DNA of 64,000 bases from Streptococcus oralis (GCF_019929345.1 NZ_JAHZPJ010000009.1:1-64000), one strand, 5' to 3'. Positions 38,071 to 47,153 are shown, counted from the stretch's first letter. Made by a program: numbers and translations. Notes: generated by a model not told the origin, from the sequence alone.

Positions 38071-38515
38071 TCTCTCCTCCTATCTTCTCAACATTTTCTT
38101 GCAACTGACCGAGGACCTTTTCAAAGATTGCCAAGTCTGACTTTGAAACACCCTCTAGCAGACTCTGATCGATCCGATCAAAAAAGGCCTTAACTTCTTG
38201 CATCTGCGAACGCGATTTATCCGTCAAGCGAACAAACTTTGCCCGCTTATCACTCGGGCTGGCCTCTAGTTCAACCAAACCATTTTGTACCATGCGCTTG
38301 ACTAGATTACTCGCAACAGATTTAGTAATATTGAGTTCCTGCTCGATATCCTTAATTAAGACCAGATTTTCAGACTGTTCTTGGCAATCTAAAAAACGCA
38401 GAACCTGCCCCTGCGGTCCACCCATAAATTCAAGGCCACATCGCTTGGCTTCTTTCTGTATCATCAGATGAGCCTGGTATCCAAAACGTTTAAACATCAA
38501 CATCGGCTTGTTCAT
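38054..38515 (-). CDS. MarR-family repressor of the ABC exporter operon
   Basis: 153 residues with a winged helix: EQELNITKSVASNLVKRMVQNG is the recognition region and LEASPSDKRAKFVRLTDKS the wing. N- and C-terminal helices provide dimerisation. RBS AAAGGAG is 6 nt before the ATG. It heads an operon with two ABC exporter genes, its start overlaps none, and its end overlaps the next gene by 17 nt. Three copies of one palindromic site flank the promoter, so it very probably represses its own operon and is released by an exporter substrate. Confidence 0.92.
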   Translation of the reverse strand: MNKPMLMFKRFGYQAHLMIQKEAKRCGLEFMGGPQGQVLRFLDCQEQSENLVLIKDIEQELNITKSVASNLVKRMVQNGLVELEASPSDKRAKFVRLTDKSRSQMQEVKAFFDRIDQSLLEGVSKSDLAIFEKVLGQLQENVEKIGGENEETR

Positions 38516-38541
38516 GATTGCTCCTTTCTCACGATAAATAT

Positions 38542-38557
38542 AGTTCTCTGGAGAACT
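38542..38557. promoter_or_regulatory. MarR operator copy 1
   Basis: AGTTCTCTGGAGAACT, near-perfect 16-bp palindrome in the marR leader. Confidence 0.75.
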
Positions 38558-38562
38558 AATTA

Positions 38563-38578
38563 AGTTTCTATGAGAACT
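38563..38578. promoter_or_regulatory. MarR operator copy 2
   Basis: AGTTTCTATGAGAACT, immediately downstream of the -10 and covering the start point. It is centred 21 bp from copy 1, two helical turns. Confidence 0.75.
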
Positions 38579-38606
38579 ATTCTATCACTTCCAGAAGAAA
38601 TGTCAA
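38579..38606 (-). promoter_or_regulatory. Promoter of the marR-ABC exporter operon
   Basis: Minus-strand TTGACA, 16 nt, TAGAAT with TGA extension, flanked by operator copies. Confidence 0.75.
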
Positions 38607-38612
38607 GAAAAA

Positions 38613-38628
38613 AGTTTCCAAGAGAACT
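38613..38628. promoter_or_regulatory. MarR operator copy 3
   Basis: AGTTTCCAAGAGAACT, just upstream of the -35 and centred 50 bp from copy 2. Confidence 0.7.
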
Positions 38629-38639
38629 ATTCTCTTGAT

Positions 38640-38675
38640 AAAAAATATCCTAAGCCAGCTTTTCTCGCTTAGGAT
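38640..38675 (-). terminator. Terminator of the YebC-family gene
   Basis: ATCCTAAGC/GCTTAGGAT stem followed by ATTTTTT on the minus strand. Confidence 0.85.
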
Positions 38676-38693
38676 GATTTTCATTTCTTCAAA

Positions 38694-39410
38694 TTAGAAT
38701 CCATCTACGTTTGTGTAGATCTTTTGCACGTCTTCGTCGTCCTCAAGAACGCTGTAAAGTTTCTCAAATGTTTCCAAATCTTCACCTGACAACTCAACTT
38801 CTGACTGAGGAATCATTTCCAATTCAGTAACTTGAAATTCTTGGATACCTGACTCACGAAGGGCAACGATAGCCTTGTGAAGGTCTGTTGGAGCTGTGTA
38901 AACAGTGATTGTTCCATCTTCTGCTTCTACATCATCCACATCAATATCTGCTTCAAGCAAAAGTTCAAAGATGGCATCCGCATCATCACCTGCAAATACG
39001 ATAACACCCTTGTTGTCAAAGAGGTATGAAACCGAACCTGAAGTGCCCATATTTCCGCCATTTTTACCAAAAGCAGCACGAACGTTCGCAGCTGTACGGT
39101 TGACGTTTGAAGTCAAGGTATCCACAATCAGCATAGAACCATTTGGTCCAAATCCTTCGTAACGTCCTTCTGTAAAGGTTTCGTCTGTGTTTCCTTTTGC
39201 TTTATCAATCGCTTTATCGATAACGTGTTTTGGCACTTGGGCTTGTTTAGCACGATCGATAACGAATTTCAAAGCAGTGTTTGATTCTGGGTCTGGATCA
39301 CCTTTTTTAGCTGCTACATAGATTTCTACACCAAATTTTGCATATACTTTAGAGTTAGCTCCATCTTTAGCCGTTTTCTTGGCTACGATATTGGCCCATT
39401 TACGTCCCAT
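38694..39410 (-). CDS. YebC/PmpR-family protein (translation or transcription factor)
   Basis: 238 residues with the three YebC domains: the N-terminal [22 protein letters not shown], the central GYEGFGP-like [12 protein letters not shown] region, and the C-terminal VTELEMIPQ segment. MGRKWANI in place of MAGHSKW marks the YeeN-type branch common in Firmicutes. Members have been described as DNA-binding regulators and, more recently, as factors helping ribosomes through difficult sequences. Transcribed alone from an extended -10 promoter, with RBS AAGGAGA before the ATG. Confidence 0.9.
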   Translation of the reverse strand: MGRKWANIVAKKTAKDGANSKVYAKFGVEIYVAAKKGDPDPESNTALKFVIDRAKQAQVPKHVIDKAIDKAKGNTDETFTEGRYEGFGPNGSMLIVDTLTSNVNRTAANVRAAFGKNGGNMGTSGSVSYLFDNKGVIVFAGDDADAIFELLLEADIDVDDVEAEDGTITVYTAPTDLHKAIVALRESGIQEFQVTELEMIPQSEVELSGEDLETFEKLYSVLEDDEDVQKIYTNVDGF

Positions 39411-39445
39411 TAGGAATCTCCTTTTTTCACATTTTAATCTTTCTT

Positions 39446-39474
39446 ATTATAACACAAGTTTTTTCGATTTTCAC
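39446..39474 (-). promoter_or_regulatory. Promoter of the YebC-family gene
   Basis: TATAAT with TGT extension on the minus strand; the -35 (GTGAAA) is weak. Confidence 0.5.
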
Positions 39475-39506
39475 TAGAGGAAATGGATTTTATTCAGCAA
39501 ATCGAG

Positions 39507-40877
39507 CTATGATGACACTTTTGTTGCCAAGATTGCCTTGCCTTCTTTTATCAGGGGATGGCGGAAAAGTGAAAAGTACAGTTGGGTAGTCATGGCAACC
39601 CAGATAAGGGGTTCGCAAAGGATGACTCCCCTATACCCTGCCCAAGGGATAATCAAAACCACAAAAATGATTTTCCCGATTAGTTCTATAAAGCTGGAAA
39701 CTAGAGGAAGGACTTTCTGCCCCAAGCCCTGCAAGCAATTCCGATAAATCAGCAAAAGGCTCAAAATCGGATAAAAGACTGAACTGATTTGCAGGTAGAG
39801 GCTACCATTTTCTACCAAGTAAGTATCTGTTGAACTGACCAAGAAGGAAACTAAGGTAGGACTGGCAAAAAAGAGGATGACACAAACAAAGCCTGCCCAG
39901 GACATGCTCAAACGACTCCCAATACCAAGACCTTGAACTATGCGGTCTGGTCGCTTGGCCCCGAGATTCTGAGAGGCAAAGGTCGTCATAGCAGAAGAAA
40001 TAGCCGTCATCGGAAGGAGAGCAAAGGCCATAATGCGGCGCGCTGCTGTTTGGGCACTAATAATCACTGCTCCAAAGGTATTGACCGAAGATTGTAAAAT
40101 CACACTACCGATAGACACAATAGAACTCATCAAACCCATAGCCAAACCTTGCTCCAAGAGATCAGCGTACAAGGCCTTATCCCATTTGAAATGCTTGAGT
40201 TTAGGGAGAAGTTCTGGAACACTCTTGCGGATATAATAAAAGCAGAGAACCGCTGATAAGCCTTGCGAGATAATGGTAGCAAGCCCCGCAGATTGAACTC
40301 CCAGATGCAGTTGCGTAATGAAATACAAATCCAGAACCACATTGACCAAGGCAGAAAAAATCAGAAATCCAAGAGCCGCTAGACTATCACCAATAGACCG
40401 CAACAATCCCGCAAAGAGGTTATAAGCAAAGCTAACACCTACACAAGTCACAATCATAGAAATATATTGATAGGATTGAGGAAGGATTTCAGCAGGGGTA
40501 TCTAAATATTGCAAGAGTGGATACAGACCGACAAAGCCCATCAGCATAACCAAAATACTGAGAAGTCCTCCTAAAATCCAGGTTGCAGCAACTGCTTCTT
40601 TGATTTTAGTGAAATTACGAGCCCCATAATAGCGGGCAATGACAATCCCCATGCCATTTCCAACACCAAGCGTAAAGCCTATAATCAAGTCAAAAATGGC
40701 AGTTGTCGCCCCTACTGCAGCCAAGGAATCTTGACCAAGAAAACGCCCAACAATCAAGACATCAGCTGTATTATAAAGCTGTTGGAAAATATTTGACAGC
40801 AAGATTGGAAAGGCAAAGCTTAACAGCGCAGGAAGAATAGGACCATGTATCAAGTCCACGGATCGTTTCTTATTCAT
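39507..40877 (-). CDS. MATE-family multidrug/toxin efflux transporter
   Basis: 456 residues with twelve predicted membrane helices. It begins HGPILPALLSFAFPILLSNIFQQLYNTAD with the GRFLGQDSLAAVGA motif, repeated in the second half as usual for MATE antiporters (Na+ or H+ coupled). It differs clearly from pneumococcal DinF as I remember it, so it is not the dinF that follows recA in S. pneumoniae. Its -10 (TGATATAAT) ends exactly 6 nt before the ATG and there is no RBS, so a leaderless mRNA is predicted. Confidence 0.9.
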   Translation of the reverse strand: MNKKRSVDLIHGPILPALLSFAFPILLSNIFQQLYNTADVLIVGRFLGQDSLAAVGATTAIFDLIIGFTLGVGNGMGIVIARYYGARNFTKIKEAVAATWILGGLLSILVMLMGFVGLYPLLQYLDTPAEILPQSYQYISMIVTCVGVSFAYNLFAGLLRSIGDSLAALGFLIFSALVNVVLDLYFITQLHLGVQSAGLATIISQGLSAVLCFYYIRKSVPELLPKLKHFKWDKALYADLLEQGLAMGLMSSIVSIGSVILQSSVNTFGAVIISAQTAARRIMAFALLPMTAISSAMTTFASQNLGAKRPDRIVQGLGIGSRLSMSWAGFVCVILFFASPTLVSFLVSSTDTYLVENGSLYLQISSVFYPILSLLLIYRNCLQGLGQKVLPLVSSFIELIGKIIFVVLIIPWAGYRGVILCEPLIWVAMTTQLYFSLFRHPLIKEGKAILATKVSS

Positions 40878-40883
40878 AAAGCT

Positions 40884-40912
40884 ATTATATCAGCTTTCTA
40901 GAGGAGCGACAA
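40884..40912 (-). promoter_or_regulatory. Promoter of the MATE gene, leaderless type
   Basis: Minus-strand TTGTCG, 17 nt, TATAAT with TGA extension. The -10 ends 6 nt before the ATG. Confidence 0.7.
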
Positions 40913-40938
40913 GGCTCTATAACTAAGTTTGCAATCAA

Positions 40939-40967
40939 TTGCTTACAGAGAAACAATTTGCTATAAT
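40939..40967 (+). promoter_or_regulatory. Promoter of the GNAT gene
   Basis: TTGCTT, 17 nt, TATAAT with TGC extension. It rules out an upstream in-frame ATG at 40939. Confidence 0.75.
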
Positions 40968-40986
40968 CAAGAAAAGGAGGTCATTT

Positions 40987-41541
40987 ATGAGTTTGACCAG
41001 TCAATTAATTACCGATGTATTTCCCGATCTGGATAAGGTTGAAAAGCTAAACAAGGAAGCATTCCCAGAGGAAGAACGAGTTCCTCTGTCAGAGTTTTTA
41101 CGCTATCAGGACCGAGAAGATGCTCACTTTTTTGCCTTTTATAATCAAGAAGAGTTTGTCGGCTTTGCTTTTGCCATCTCCAATCCAAAGGCCTTCTATA
41201 TCAGTTTTTTTGCCATCATGCCCCACTTGAGAAGCCACGGATATGGAAAAGAAATCATCGAAAAGCTGACTGATTTTTACCAGCGAACCATGTTACTAGA
41301 AGTCGAGCGATTGGATGAAAAATGCGATAACTTGGAGCAGAGAAAGGCCCGCATGGACTTCTATCGCCAAAATGGCTTTAAAACAGCCAATGCTTTTCTA
41401 GAGTATGAAGGTTTGAGTTTTGAAATCCTCTATCGTGGCGATCATTTTGACGAAGAAGCCTATCGCGACATCTTCCAAAAGTTACAGGATGAGCATTATT
41501 TTGACTTTCATATCGAGTATCGTCGTTTTAGCGATCATTAG
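40987..41541 (+). CDS. GNAT-family N-acetyltransferase
   Basis: 184 residues from the ATG at 40987, where AAAGGAGG lies 6 nt upstream. The longer frame starts inside the promoter. The acetyl-CoA binding motif appears as FFAIMPHLRSHGYGKEIIEKL, with MDFYRQNGFKTA in the second half. Substrate unknown; the C-terminal 40 residues extend beyond the minimal fold. It diverges from the MATE gene, converges on recA and shares a bidirectional terminator with it. Confidence 0.85.
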   Translation: MSLTSQLITDVFPDLDKVEKLNKEAFPEEERVPLSEFLRYQDREDAHFFAFYNQEEFVGFAFAISNPKAFYISFFAIMPHLRSHGYGKEIIEKLTDFYQRTMLLEVERLDEKCDNLEQRKARMDFYRQNGFKTANAFLEYEGLSFEILYRGDHFDEEAYRDIFQKLQDEHYFDFHIEYRRFSDH

Positions 41542-41561
41542 CTCTTTCATCTGAAGCAAAT

Positions 41562-41596
41562 ATAAAAAGTAGCAGTTCCTATCTGCTACTTTTTAT
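41562..41596. terminator. Bidirectional terminator between the GNAT gene and recA
   Basis: ATAAAAAGTAGCAG pairs exactly with CTGCTACTTTTTAT around a short loop, giving T runs on both strands. Confidence 0.9.
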
Positions 41597-41597
41597 G

Positions 41598-42749
41598 TTA
41601 TTCTTCAATTTCGATTTCAAGTCCATCGCCTAGGTCAAGTGTTACTTCTTGGTTAGGTGCTAAATCTTCAACTACAGAAGTAGGGGTTGTCCCTTCTTCA
41701 TCTTCAATCAAACCATATTGAACACGAACTTGATGGTCAATGGCATCAAAGATTTCTGGATGATCCGCCAAGTATTTCTTAGCATTTTCAGATCCTTGCC
41801 CGATTTTTTCACCCTTATAAGAGTACCAAGCTCCTGCTTTTTGGATGATATCGAGATCACTTGCAATCTTCAAGAGCTCACCAGTCTTAGAAATTCCTTC
41901 TCCGTACATGATTTCAACAAAGGCCTCCTTAAACGGTGGAGCCACCTTGTTTTTCACGACCTTGATCTTGGTTTCCTTACCGACATTGGTATCTTTTTGG
42001 TCACCAGTTCCCTTGATTTGTGTGCTTCCACGAACATCCAAACGGACTGAAGCGTAGAATTTCAGAGCACGTCCACCAGGAGTTGTTTCTGGGTTTCCAA
42101 ACATAACTCCAACTTTTTCACGCAATTGGTTGATAAAGATGGCAATTGTTTTGGTTTTATTGATAGAAGCTCCGAGTTTACGCATGGCCTGGCTCATCAT
42201 ACGAGCCTGCAAACCAACGTGGCTATCTCCAATATCCCCATCAATTTCTGCACGAGGTACAAGGGCCGCAACTGAGTCAATAACGACGAGGTCAACTGCA
42301 CCTGAGTCAATCAATTTTCCTGCAATTTCAAGACCTTGCTCACCTGAGTCTGGTTGTGACAAGAGCAGCTCATCAATATTCACACCAAGGGCCGCAGCAT
42401 AGGCTGGGTCAAGAGCATGTTCCGCATCGATAAAGGCAGCAATACCGCCTTCTTTTTGCGCCTGCGCCACCGCATGAAGGGCAACCGTTGTCTTACCAGA
42501 TGACTCCGGTCCATAGATTTCGATGATACGTCCTTTAGGATAACCACCTGAACCAAGAGCAATGTCCAGAGCCAATGAGCCTGAACTCATCACTTGAACT
42601 TTTTGCTCCGCGCGCTCACCCAAGCGCATGATTGATCCTTTACCAAAGTCTTTCTCAATCAATTTCAGGGCATCGTTCAATGCTTTTTCACGGTCAGCCC
42701 CAAATTTTTTCCCAATTTCATCTAATTTTTTTGTTGGTTTTTTCGCCAT
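41598..42749 (-). CDS. recA: Recombinase RecA
   Basis: 383 residues. Walker [10 protein letters not shown], Walker [14 protein letters not shown]-binding loops around [12 protein letters not shown], and an acidic C-terminal tail ([12 protein letters not shown]). RecA forms filaments on single-stranded DNA for recombinational repair and natural transformation, and triggers cleavage of LexA-like repressors. It follows cinA by 54 nt with its own -10, giving basal expression plus competence-induced readthrough. In S. pneumoniae the operon continues into dinF and lytA. Here a terminator and a converging acetyltransferase gene follow instead. Confidence 0.98.
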   Translation of the reverse strand: MAKKPTKKLDEIGKKFGADREKALNDALKLIEKDFGKGSIMRLGERAEQKVQVMSSGSLALDIALGSGGYPKGRIIEIYGPESSGKTTVALHAVAQAQKEGGIAAFIDAEHALDPAYAAALGVNIDELLLSQPDSGEQGLEIAGKLIDSGAVDLVVIDSVAALVPRAEIDGDIGDSHVGLQARMMSQAMRKLGASINKTKTIAIFINQLREKVGVMFGNPETTPGGRALKFYASVRLDVRGSTQIKGTGDQKDTNVGKETKIKVVKNKVAPPFKEAFVEIMYGEGISKTGELLKIASDLDIIQKAGAWYSYKGEKIGQGSENAKKYLADHPEIFDAIDHQVRVQYGLIEDEEGTTPTSVVEDLAPNQEVTLDLGDGLEIEIEE

Positions 42750-42790
42750 TCTATTCTCCTGTATTCTAATAGTCCTAAGACCTATCTACT

Positions 42791-42819
42791 ATTATATCAA
42801 AAGTTAGTCACTTAATAAA
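42791..42819 (-). promoter_or_regulatory. Basal promoter of recA
   Basis: TATAAT with TGA extension on the minus strand, overlapping the end of cinA; weak -35 TTTATT. Confidence 0.55.
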
Positions 42820-44060
42820 GCCTTGCGAACTAGGTTAAAGGCATGCATGACCGCGATATGTCGAACATCTGCTCGACTACGTCCTGCGATATTAACCTTG
42901 ATAACCTCTGTCCCTTTTACATGTGCCAGTCCAATAAAAACTGTGCCAGCTGGATGCCCCTCTAGGCTATCTGGCCCAGCCACACCCGTCAAACTGACTC
43001 CATAGTCAGACTGAGTCTTAAGCCGTACCTGCTCTGCCATTTTTCGAGCCGTAAACTCAGAAACGACCCCATGTTCTTTCAGCTCTTGCTCAGCAATTTC
43101 CAGCATCTTAGACTTTTCTTCTAAACTGTAAGTGACAAAACCGCCATTAAAGATGGCAGAAACGCCTGAAAAGTCTGCTAATGTCGCTTGAAAGAGACCT
43201 GCCGTCAAACTTTCTGCCGCAGTAATGCTTTTCTGTCTCTTCTTTAGCCCTTCTACTACGACACTTGCGAGGCTGGTTTCTTCCCCATATCCATAACAGA
43301 TCTCTCGTAGAGAAATCCCCTCGAAAGTTTGGCGATCCAATATTTGATTTTCTAGGATATCCAGTGCTTGATCAGCCTTTTCTTGACTGACTGCTTTTGT
43401 AGACAAACGCAAGGTCACCTCTCCCGTTTTGGCATACGGAGCCAAGGTCGGGTCGGTTTGATTATCAATCAAATCCGCTAAAATGGTCACCAACTGACTT
43501 TCACCAATCCCAAAGAAACGGAGCACTCGTGAATACAGCTTGGCACCTGTCATCAGCTTAGGTAAGAGGTGATTTAATACCATGGGTTTCAACTCGCTTG
43601 GCGGTCCTGGGAGAACCACGTAGGTCACACCATCCACTTCCAACACCCCTCCTACTGCTAAACCTGTCTCATTTGGCAGTGGAGTTGCCCCTTCTACAAT
43701 TTGGGCTTGGCGCTCATTATTCGGTGTCCGAGCATAGTCAGGTCTATGAGCAAAGAAGATATCCAATTTCTCTTGTGCTTGAGGGTCAAACACTAGATCT
43801 TTTCCTAAAAATTTTGCCAGAGTTTGTTTGGTCAAATCATCCTCAGTTGGTCCCAAGCCCCCTGTCAAAATCACAAGATTACTACGTTGACTCGCAATCT
43901 CAAGCAAGGACAAAAGACGAGCTTCATTATCTCCCACTGCTGTTTGGAAGTAGACGTCTACCCCGATTTCGGCTAGTTTCTCTGATAAAAACTGAGCATT
44001 GGTATTGACGATCTGCCCTGTTAAAATTTCTGTTCCAACAGCAATAATTTCTGCTTTCAT
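42804..44060 (-). CDS. cinA: Competence/damage-inducible protein CinA
   Basis: 418 residues. N-terminal MoaB/MogA-like domain (about 1-170, [22 protein letters not shown] and [14 protein letters not shown]) and C-terminal CinA nicotinamide-nucleotide amidase domain (about 255-415, [12 protein letters not shown] and GVAGPDS). The enzyme family salvages NMN and ADP-ribose. In streptococci CinA is induced in competence and guides RecA to the membrane. The promoter region carries a SigX-type TTCGAATA box. RBS AGGAGGAAAC precedes the ATG. Confidence 0.95.
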   Translation of the reverse strand: MKAEIIAVGTEILTGQIVNTNAQFLSEKLAEIGVDVYFQTAVGDNEARLLSLLEIASQRSNLVILTGGLGPTEDDLTKQTLAKFLGKDLVFDPQAQEKLDIFFAHRPDYARTPNNERQAQIVEGATPLPNETGLAVGGVLEVDGVTYVVLPGPPSELKPMVLNHLLPKLMTGAKLYSRVLRFFGIGESQLVTILADLIDNQTDPTLAPYAKTGEVTLRLSTKAVSQEKADQALDILENQILDRQTFEGISLREICYGYGEETSLASVVVEGLKKRQKSITAAESLTAGLFQATLADFSGVSAIFNGGFVTYSLEEKSKMLEIAEQELKEHGVVSEFTARKMAEQVRLKTQSDYGVSLTGVAGPDSLEGHPAGTVFIGLAHVKGTEVIKVNIAGRSRADVRHIAVMHAFNLVRKALLSD

Positions 44061-44077
44061 GTTTCCTCCTACTTATC

Positions 44078-44085
44078 TATTCGAA
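44078..44085 (-). promoter_or_regulatory. Combox (SigX/ComX -10) of cinA-recA
   Basis: TTCGAATA on the minus strand fits the combox TNCGAATA and lies 17 nt before the cinA ATG. This is the correct setting for a late competence promoter. Confidence 0.75.
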
Positions 44086-44093
44086 TTTTTTTG

Positions 44094-44122
44094 AAAAAAT
44101 CGCAGGAAATTTCCCACGATTT
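44094..44122 (-). terminator. Terminator of tsaE-GNAT-lytR
   Basis: AAATCG/CGATTT with a GGGAAA/TTTCC inner stem and T run on the minus strand. Its T run sits just upstream of the cinA combox. Confidence 0.7.
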
Positions 44123-44133
44123 GATTCTTAGTT

Positions 44134-45168
44134 TTATTCTATCTCTTCGTTTGAAGCATTTGTGGAAGGTGCTGTTCGACCATAAAGATTTTCATACAGA
44201 ACAGCGTTGGTCTCCAGCTCCGTCACATCTTCTCTCCCTAGGGAACGGCGCAAGAGATTTTGCATTTCTAGCATATGCTCTCTCGTTACGATTTGGTAAG
44301 AGATTCCCTGTAATTCTTCGCCTTCACCACGAAGTTGAAGTGTCTCAATATTTTTAAAAGAATCTTGATAACCAAGTAATTGAGGTACGCTTTTCGCTGA
44401 AAGGTCTATGTTGGTCTGCATATTTTCACTGAGCGCTTTTAGGACTGCCTGATAATGACTAATGCTATTCAAACTCAAGACTTTTTCCACAATTTTTTGA
44501 ATGACTTCACGTTGACGTTTTTGACGACCATAATCCCCTTCAGGATCCTGATAACGCATCCGTGAGTATACCAAAGCTTCCTCACCATTCAAAGTCTGCT
44601 CACCGACTCCGATTGAGATTTTATTAAACTCCTCTTGGTCAGTAATGGAAATTGGGAAACCAAGTGTGTTATTTACTGTGATTCCCCCAACTGCATCAAC
44701 TAGCTGTTGCAATCCCTTCATGTTAACCATGACATAACGATCGATATGGATATTCATCATTTTTTGAATAGTTGAAATAGCCAACTCTGCACCACCATTG
44801 GCATAGGCAGCATTGAGTTTTGCTTCCTGAACTTGTCCTTTCCCAAGATCAATCTTAGTCAAAATATCCCGTTCCAAACTCATCATAGTGGTTTTCTTGG
44901 TTTTTGGATTGACTGTCAAGAGAATCATGGAATCGCTGTTCCCTACCCAAGGATCAAGACGTTCCTCATTTCCCGTGTCCACCCCCATCAAGAGAATAGT
45001 TAGAGGTTCTGTCGCTTCAATAACGTTGGTTTCTTCACCAATTTTCTTATAAGTTTTTTTACTTAAGGTTTCAGTTCCTTGATAATAAATAGTATAGGCA
45101 TAAGCACCCACACCTAAAGCTGTTACTGCTAGAAAAGCTAATAGCATTCCGATTATTTTTTTTACCAT
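44134..45168 (-). CDS. lytR: LytR-CpsA-Psr family wall-polymer ligase
   Basis: 344 residues. N-terminal membrane anchor (5-27) and extracellular LCP domain with ILLMGVD, SDSMILLTVNPKTKK and SLERDI, plus the C-terminal conserved R residues in VYSRMRYQDPEGDYGRQKRQ. LCP proteins attach teichoic acid or capsule precursors to peptidoglycan. It is third in tsaE-GNAT-lytR, 4 nt after the acetyltransferase, immediately upstream of cinA-recA, the same order I recall in S. pneumoniae. Confidence 0.94.
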   Translation of the reverse strand: MVKKIIGMLLAFLAVTALGVGAYAYTIYYQGTETLSKKTYKKIGEETNVIEATEPLTILLMGVDTGNEERLDPWVGNSDSMILLTVNPKTKKTTMMSLERDILTKIDLGKGQVQEAKLNAAYANGGAELAISTIQKMMNIHIDRYVMVNMKGLQQLVDAVGGITVNNTLGFPISITDQEEFNKISIGVGEQTLNGEEALVYSRMRYQDPEGDYGRQKRQREVIQKIVEKVLSLNSISHYQAVLKALSENMQTNIDLSAKSVPQLLGYQDSFKNIETLQLRGEGEELQGISYQIVTREHMLEMQNLLRRSLGREDVTELETNAVLYENLYGRTAPSTNASNEEIE

Positions 45169-45172
45169 CTTA

Positions 45173-45694
45173 TCACTTATCTATCAGTCTACCCATCAGG
45201 TAAACGTCTAAAAATATCCCTTCTTCTAAATAGGCTCCTCTTTCTTGTAAGCCTTCTGTAACAAATCCAAATTTTGAATAGAGGTGGATAGCTGCCTCGT
45301 TGCGCTTTTGTACACTGAGCTGCAAACGATGCAAAACTCCACTAGTTTTAGCCCACTCAATACCTTCTTCAAGGAGCATGCTTCCTAAGCCATGATTCCA
45401 AAACTTCCTTTGGATGACCAAAAAGATATCCCCGATGTGGCGAATCCGTATACGCTGCTCTGCCGTGATGTTCAAAACACCTGCAATTTCATCATTCAGG
45501 AAGGCTAGGAGAGTGATTTGGTTATCTGAAGTCGCTTGCTTTTCAATAAAAAGAGCCATTTCAGATTCTGTCATCAGGATACCATTTTCATCCAAACTGG
45601 TGAAATCTGTCTCCTGACCAACTAGATCCAAGAATGCAACCAAAGCAGCGGCATCATGAGATTCAGCCTCACGAATACAAAGTTCATACTCCAT
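45173..45694 (-). CDS. GNAT-family acetyltransferase, RimJ/RimL-like
   Basis: 173 residues. The acetyl-CoA motif is FLVIQRKFWNHGLGSMLLEEG, followed by LQLSVQKRNEAAIHLYSKFGFVTEG, the typical B motif. Its start overlaps the end of tsaE by 11 nt, so translation is coupled. Substrate unknown; relatives act on ribosomal proteins, polyamines or antibiotics. Position beside tsaE is conserved in streptococci. Confidence 0.88.
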   Translation of the reverse strand: MEYELCIREAESHDAAALVAFLDLVGQETDFTSLDENGILMTESEMALFIEKQATSDNQITLLAFLNDEIAGVLNITAEQRIRIRHIGDIFLVIQRKFWNHGLGSMLLEEGIEWAKTSGVLHRLQLSVQKRNEAAIHLYSKFGFVTEGLQERGAYLEEGIFLDVYLMGRLIDK

Positions 45695-46127
45695 CTTGAA
45701 GCTCCTTAATCAGTTGTTCAGCACGAGAACCCTGAGCGGTAAAATAGAGGCGACGACCCTCAGCTTCTTTCAAGAGTTCCAACTCCAAATAGGAATCTGG
45801 TAAATCCTTACCTAAAAGATGGCCCCACTCAATAACGGTCACACCACCACCGAAGAGAAACTCATCCAAGTCAATAGAATCAGCATCCCCTTCAATCCGA
45901 TAGACATCCAAGTGGTAAAGTGGCAAACGACCTTCATACTCTCTCACGATGGTGTAAGTTGGACTTTTGATCATCTGATGAATACCCAAGCCCTTGGCAA
46001 GACCCTTTGTAAAGGTTGTTTTACCAGCACCCAGTTCTCCAGACAAGATCAAAACATCGTTTTTTTGGAGTAAGGTCCCTAGGCGTTCTCCCAGATTGAT
46101 CAGCTCTTCTTCATTTTTTGTGTACAT
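45684..46127 (-). CDS. tsaE: tRNA threonylcarbamoyladenosine biosynthesis ATPase TsaE
   Basis: 147 residues. Walker A SGELGAGKTTFTKGLAKGLG, PTYTIVREYEG, the LYHLDVYRI segment and VTVIEWGHLL. TsaE hydrolyses ATP to reset the TsaBD complex, which installs t6A37 in ANN-decoding tRNAs. It heads tsaE-GNAT-lytR. Its TGGTATAAT ends exactly 6 nt before the ATG and there is no RBS, so it is predicted to be translated from a leaderless mRNA. Confidence 0.95.
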   Translation of the reverse strand: MYTKNEEELINLGERLGTLLQKNDVLILSGELGAGKTTFTKGLAKGLGIHQMIKSPTYTIVREYEGRLPLYHLDVYRIEGDADSIDLDEFLFGGGVTVIEWGHLLGKDLPDSYLELELLKEAEGRRLYFTAQGSRAEQLIKELQDGV

Positions 46128-46133
46128 GCTACT

Positions 46134-46163
46134 ATTATACCAAAAAGTTTTCTTTTGTGTGAA
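46134..46163 (-). promoter_or_regulatory. Promoter of tsaE, leaderless type
   Basis: Minus-strand TTCACA, 18 nt, TATAAT with TGG extension; 6 nt to the ATG. Confidence 0.7.
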
Positions 46164-46230
46164 TTTTCTTTACAAACTTACTATAATAAATTTGGGAAAA
46201 TAGGGAATTTTTATTGATAGAAAAGCGTTT

Positions 46231-46854
46231 TTAGAAGAATATACACATGGCGCTAACAAGTAAAATATCTCGGATTACGTGCCCGTAAAAAGAAAATTCC
46301 CTTCTCATAGATTTTGGAAACAGAAAACGAGCAAAAATGAATCCCAAACCGACATAAAAAACAATGGATAAGACTGTTATTGGATTTCTCAAGAATAGCA
46401 AGGTTGCCAGAACTGTCAGGATAACTGTTTTTTTCTTATCGAGAGAAGTTCCCAAATCTCGGCTGTACTTTTCAAATGGTAAAAAGACAAGTAAATCAAT
46501 CCCAAACAAGAAAAAGAAGGAGGGCAAGAAAAGATCTACTAACTCTTGCTGAAAAGCTGTCTTTGTAAAAATAGTCTCCGACAATACCAGACAGACACCA
46601 GCTAGGTTTAAGACCAACAAGATACTATAAAATAGTTTCACTTTTTTCTGACTGTTTAAGATGCTATGGACATCCTGATCTTGGGTATAAAAGAAATTCA
46701 TCCCCACGCACAGACCTGATGCCAATACGATAAACACTAGAAAATAGGCGCTTGACTGCTTTAAGGTTAAGATGGCTCCCTTCCACAGCAAGCAGCTACT
46801 CAAACTAATCTGGATCAAAGCTAGTAACAATAAGATGCGAATTGATTTTATCAT
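46231..46854 (-). CDS. Multi-pass membrane protein of unknown function
   Basis: 207 residues from the ATG at 46854 (MIKSIRILL), preferred because GGGAG lies 8 nt upstream. The longer frame to 46971 would start before the -10 at 46880-46885. About six hydrophobic helices and few charged residues except QKKVKLF and EKYSRDLGTSLDKKK. I recognise no family. It stands alone between tsaE and the serine-rich repeat gene, with no obvious terminator. Confidence 0.6.
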   Translation of the reverse strand: MIKSIRILLLLALIQISLSSCLLWKGAILTLKQSSAYFLVFIVLASGLCVGMNFFYTQDQDVHSILNSQKKVKLFYSILLVLNLAGVCLVLSETIFTKTAFQQELVDLFLPSFFFLFGIDLLVFLPFEKYSRDLGTSLDKKKTVILTVLATLLFLRNPITVLSIVFYVGLGFIFARFLFPKSMRREFSFYGHVIRDILLVSAMCIFF

Positions 46855-46879
46855 TTTCAGTTCTCCCTTCGTATACATG

Positions 46880-46885
46880 ATTATA
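46880..46885 (-). promoter_or_regulatory. -10 element of the membrane protein gene
   Basis: Perfect TATAAT on the minus strand about 25 nt before the chosen ATG; the -35 is poor. Confidence 0.45.
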
Positions 46886-47125
46886 CTCTGCGAGAAAGAT
46901 AAAAATTCCCCTCTCTTCTCAAATGTCCAATTTTGACGCTCAACTGACAAAAATATGAAAAAGCAAGTCATTAAACTAGGTTTTCTAGTTAATAATTACG
47001 ATAAAGATGCAACCGTTCAATCAACTCTTTTCAGAGGCTATATGTTCTCATTTTTCTAAAATTCGCTCTCATTTTCGTAACTTTAACAAGTTTATGATTC
47101 GTAAACCTACTTTTCCTAAACCATC
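46886..47125. other. Non-coding spacer
   Basis: No gene, repeat or RNA could be supported between the membrane-protein promoter and the terminator of the serine-rich repeat gene. Confidence 0.4.
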
Positions 47126-47153
47126 AAAAAGGGAAGATCAGACTGGTCTTCCC
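47126..47153 (-). terminator. Terminator downstream of the serine-rich repeat gene
   Basis: GGGAAGA/TCTTCCC stem followed by TTTTTG on the minus strand, more than 100 nt after the stop codon. Confidence 0.8.

Noticed and set aside
39507..40877. The MATE gene as dinF of the competence operon
   Set aside because: It is separated from recA by an opposing gene and a terminator, has its own promoter, and its sequence start does not resemble DinF as I recall it.
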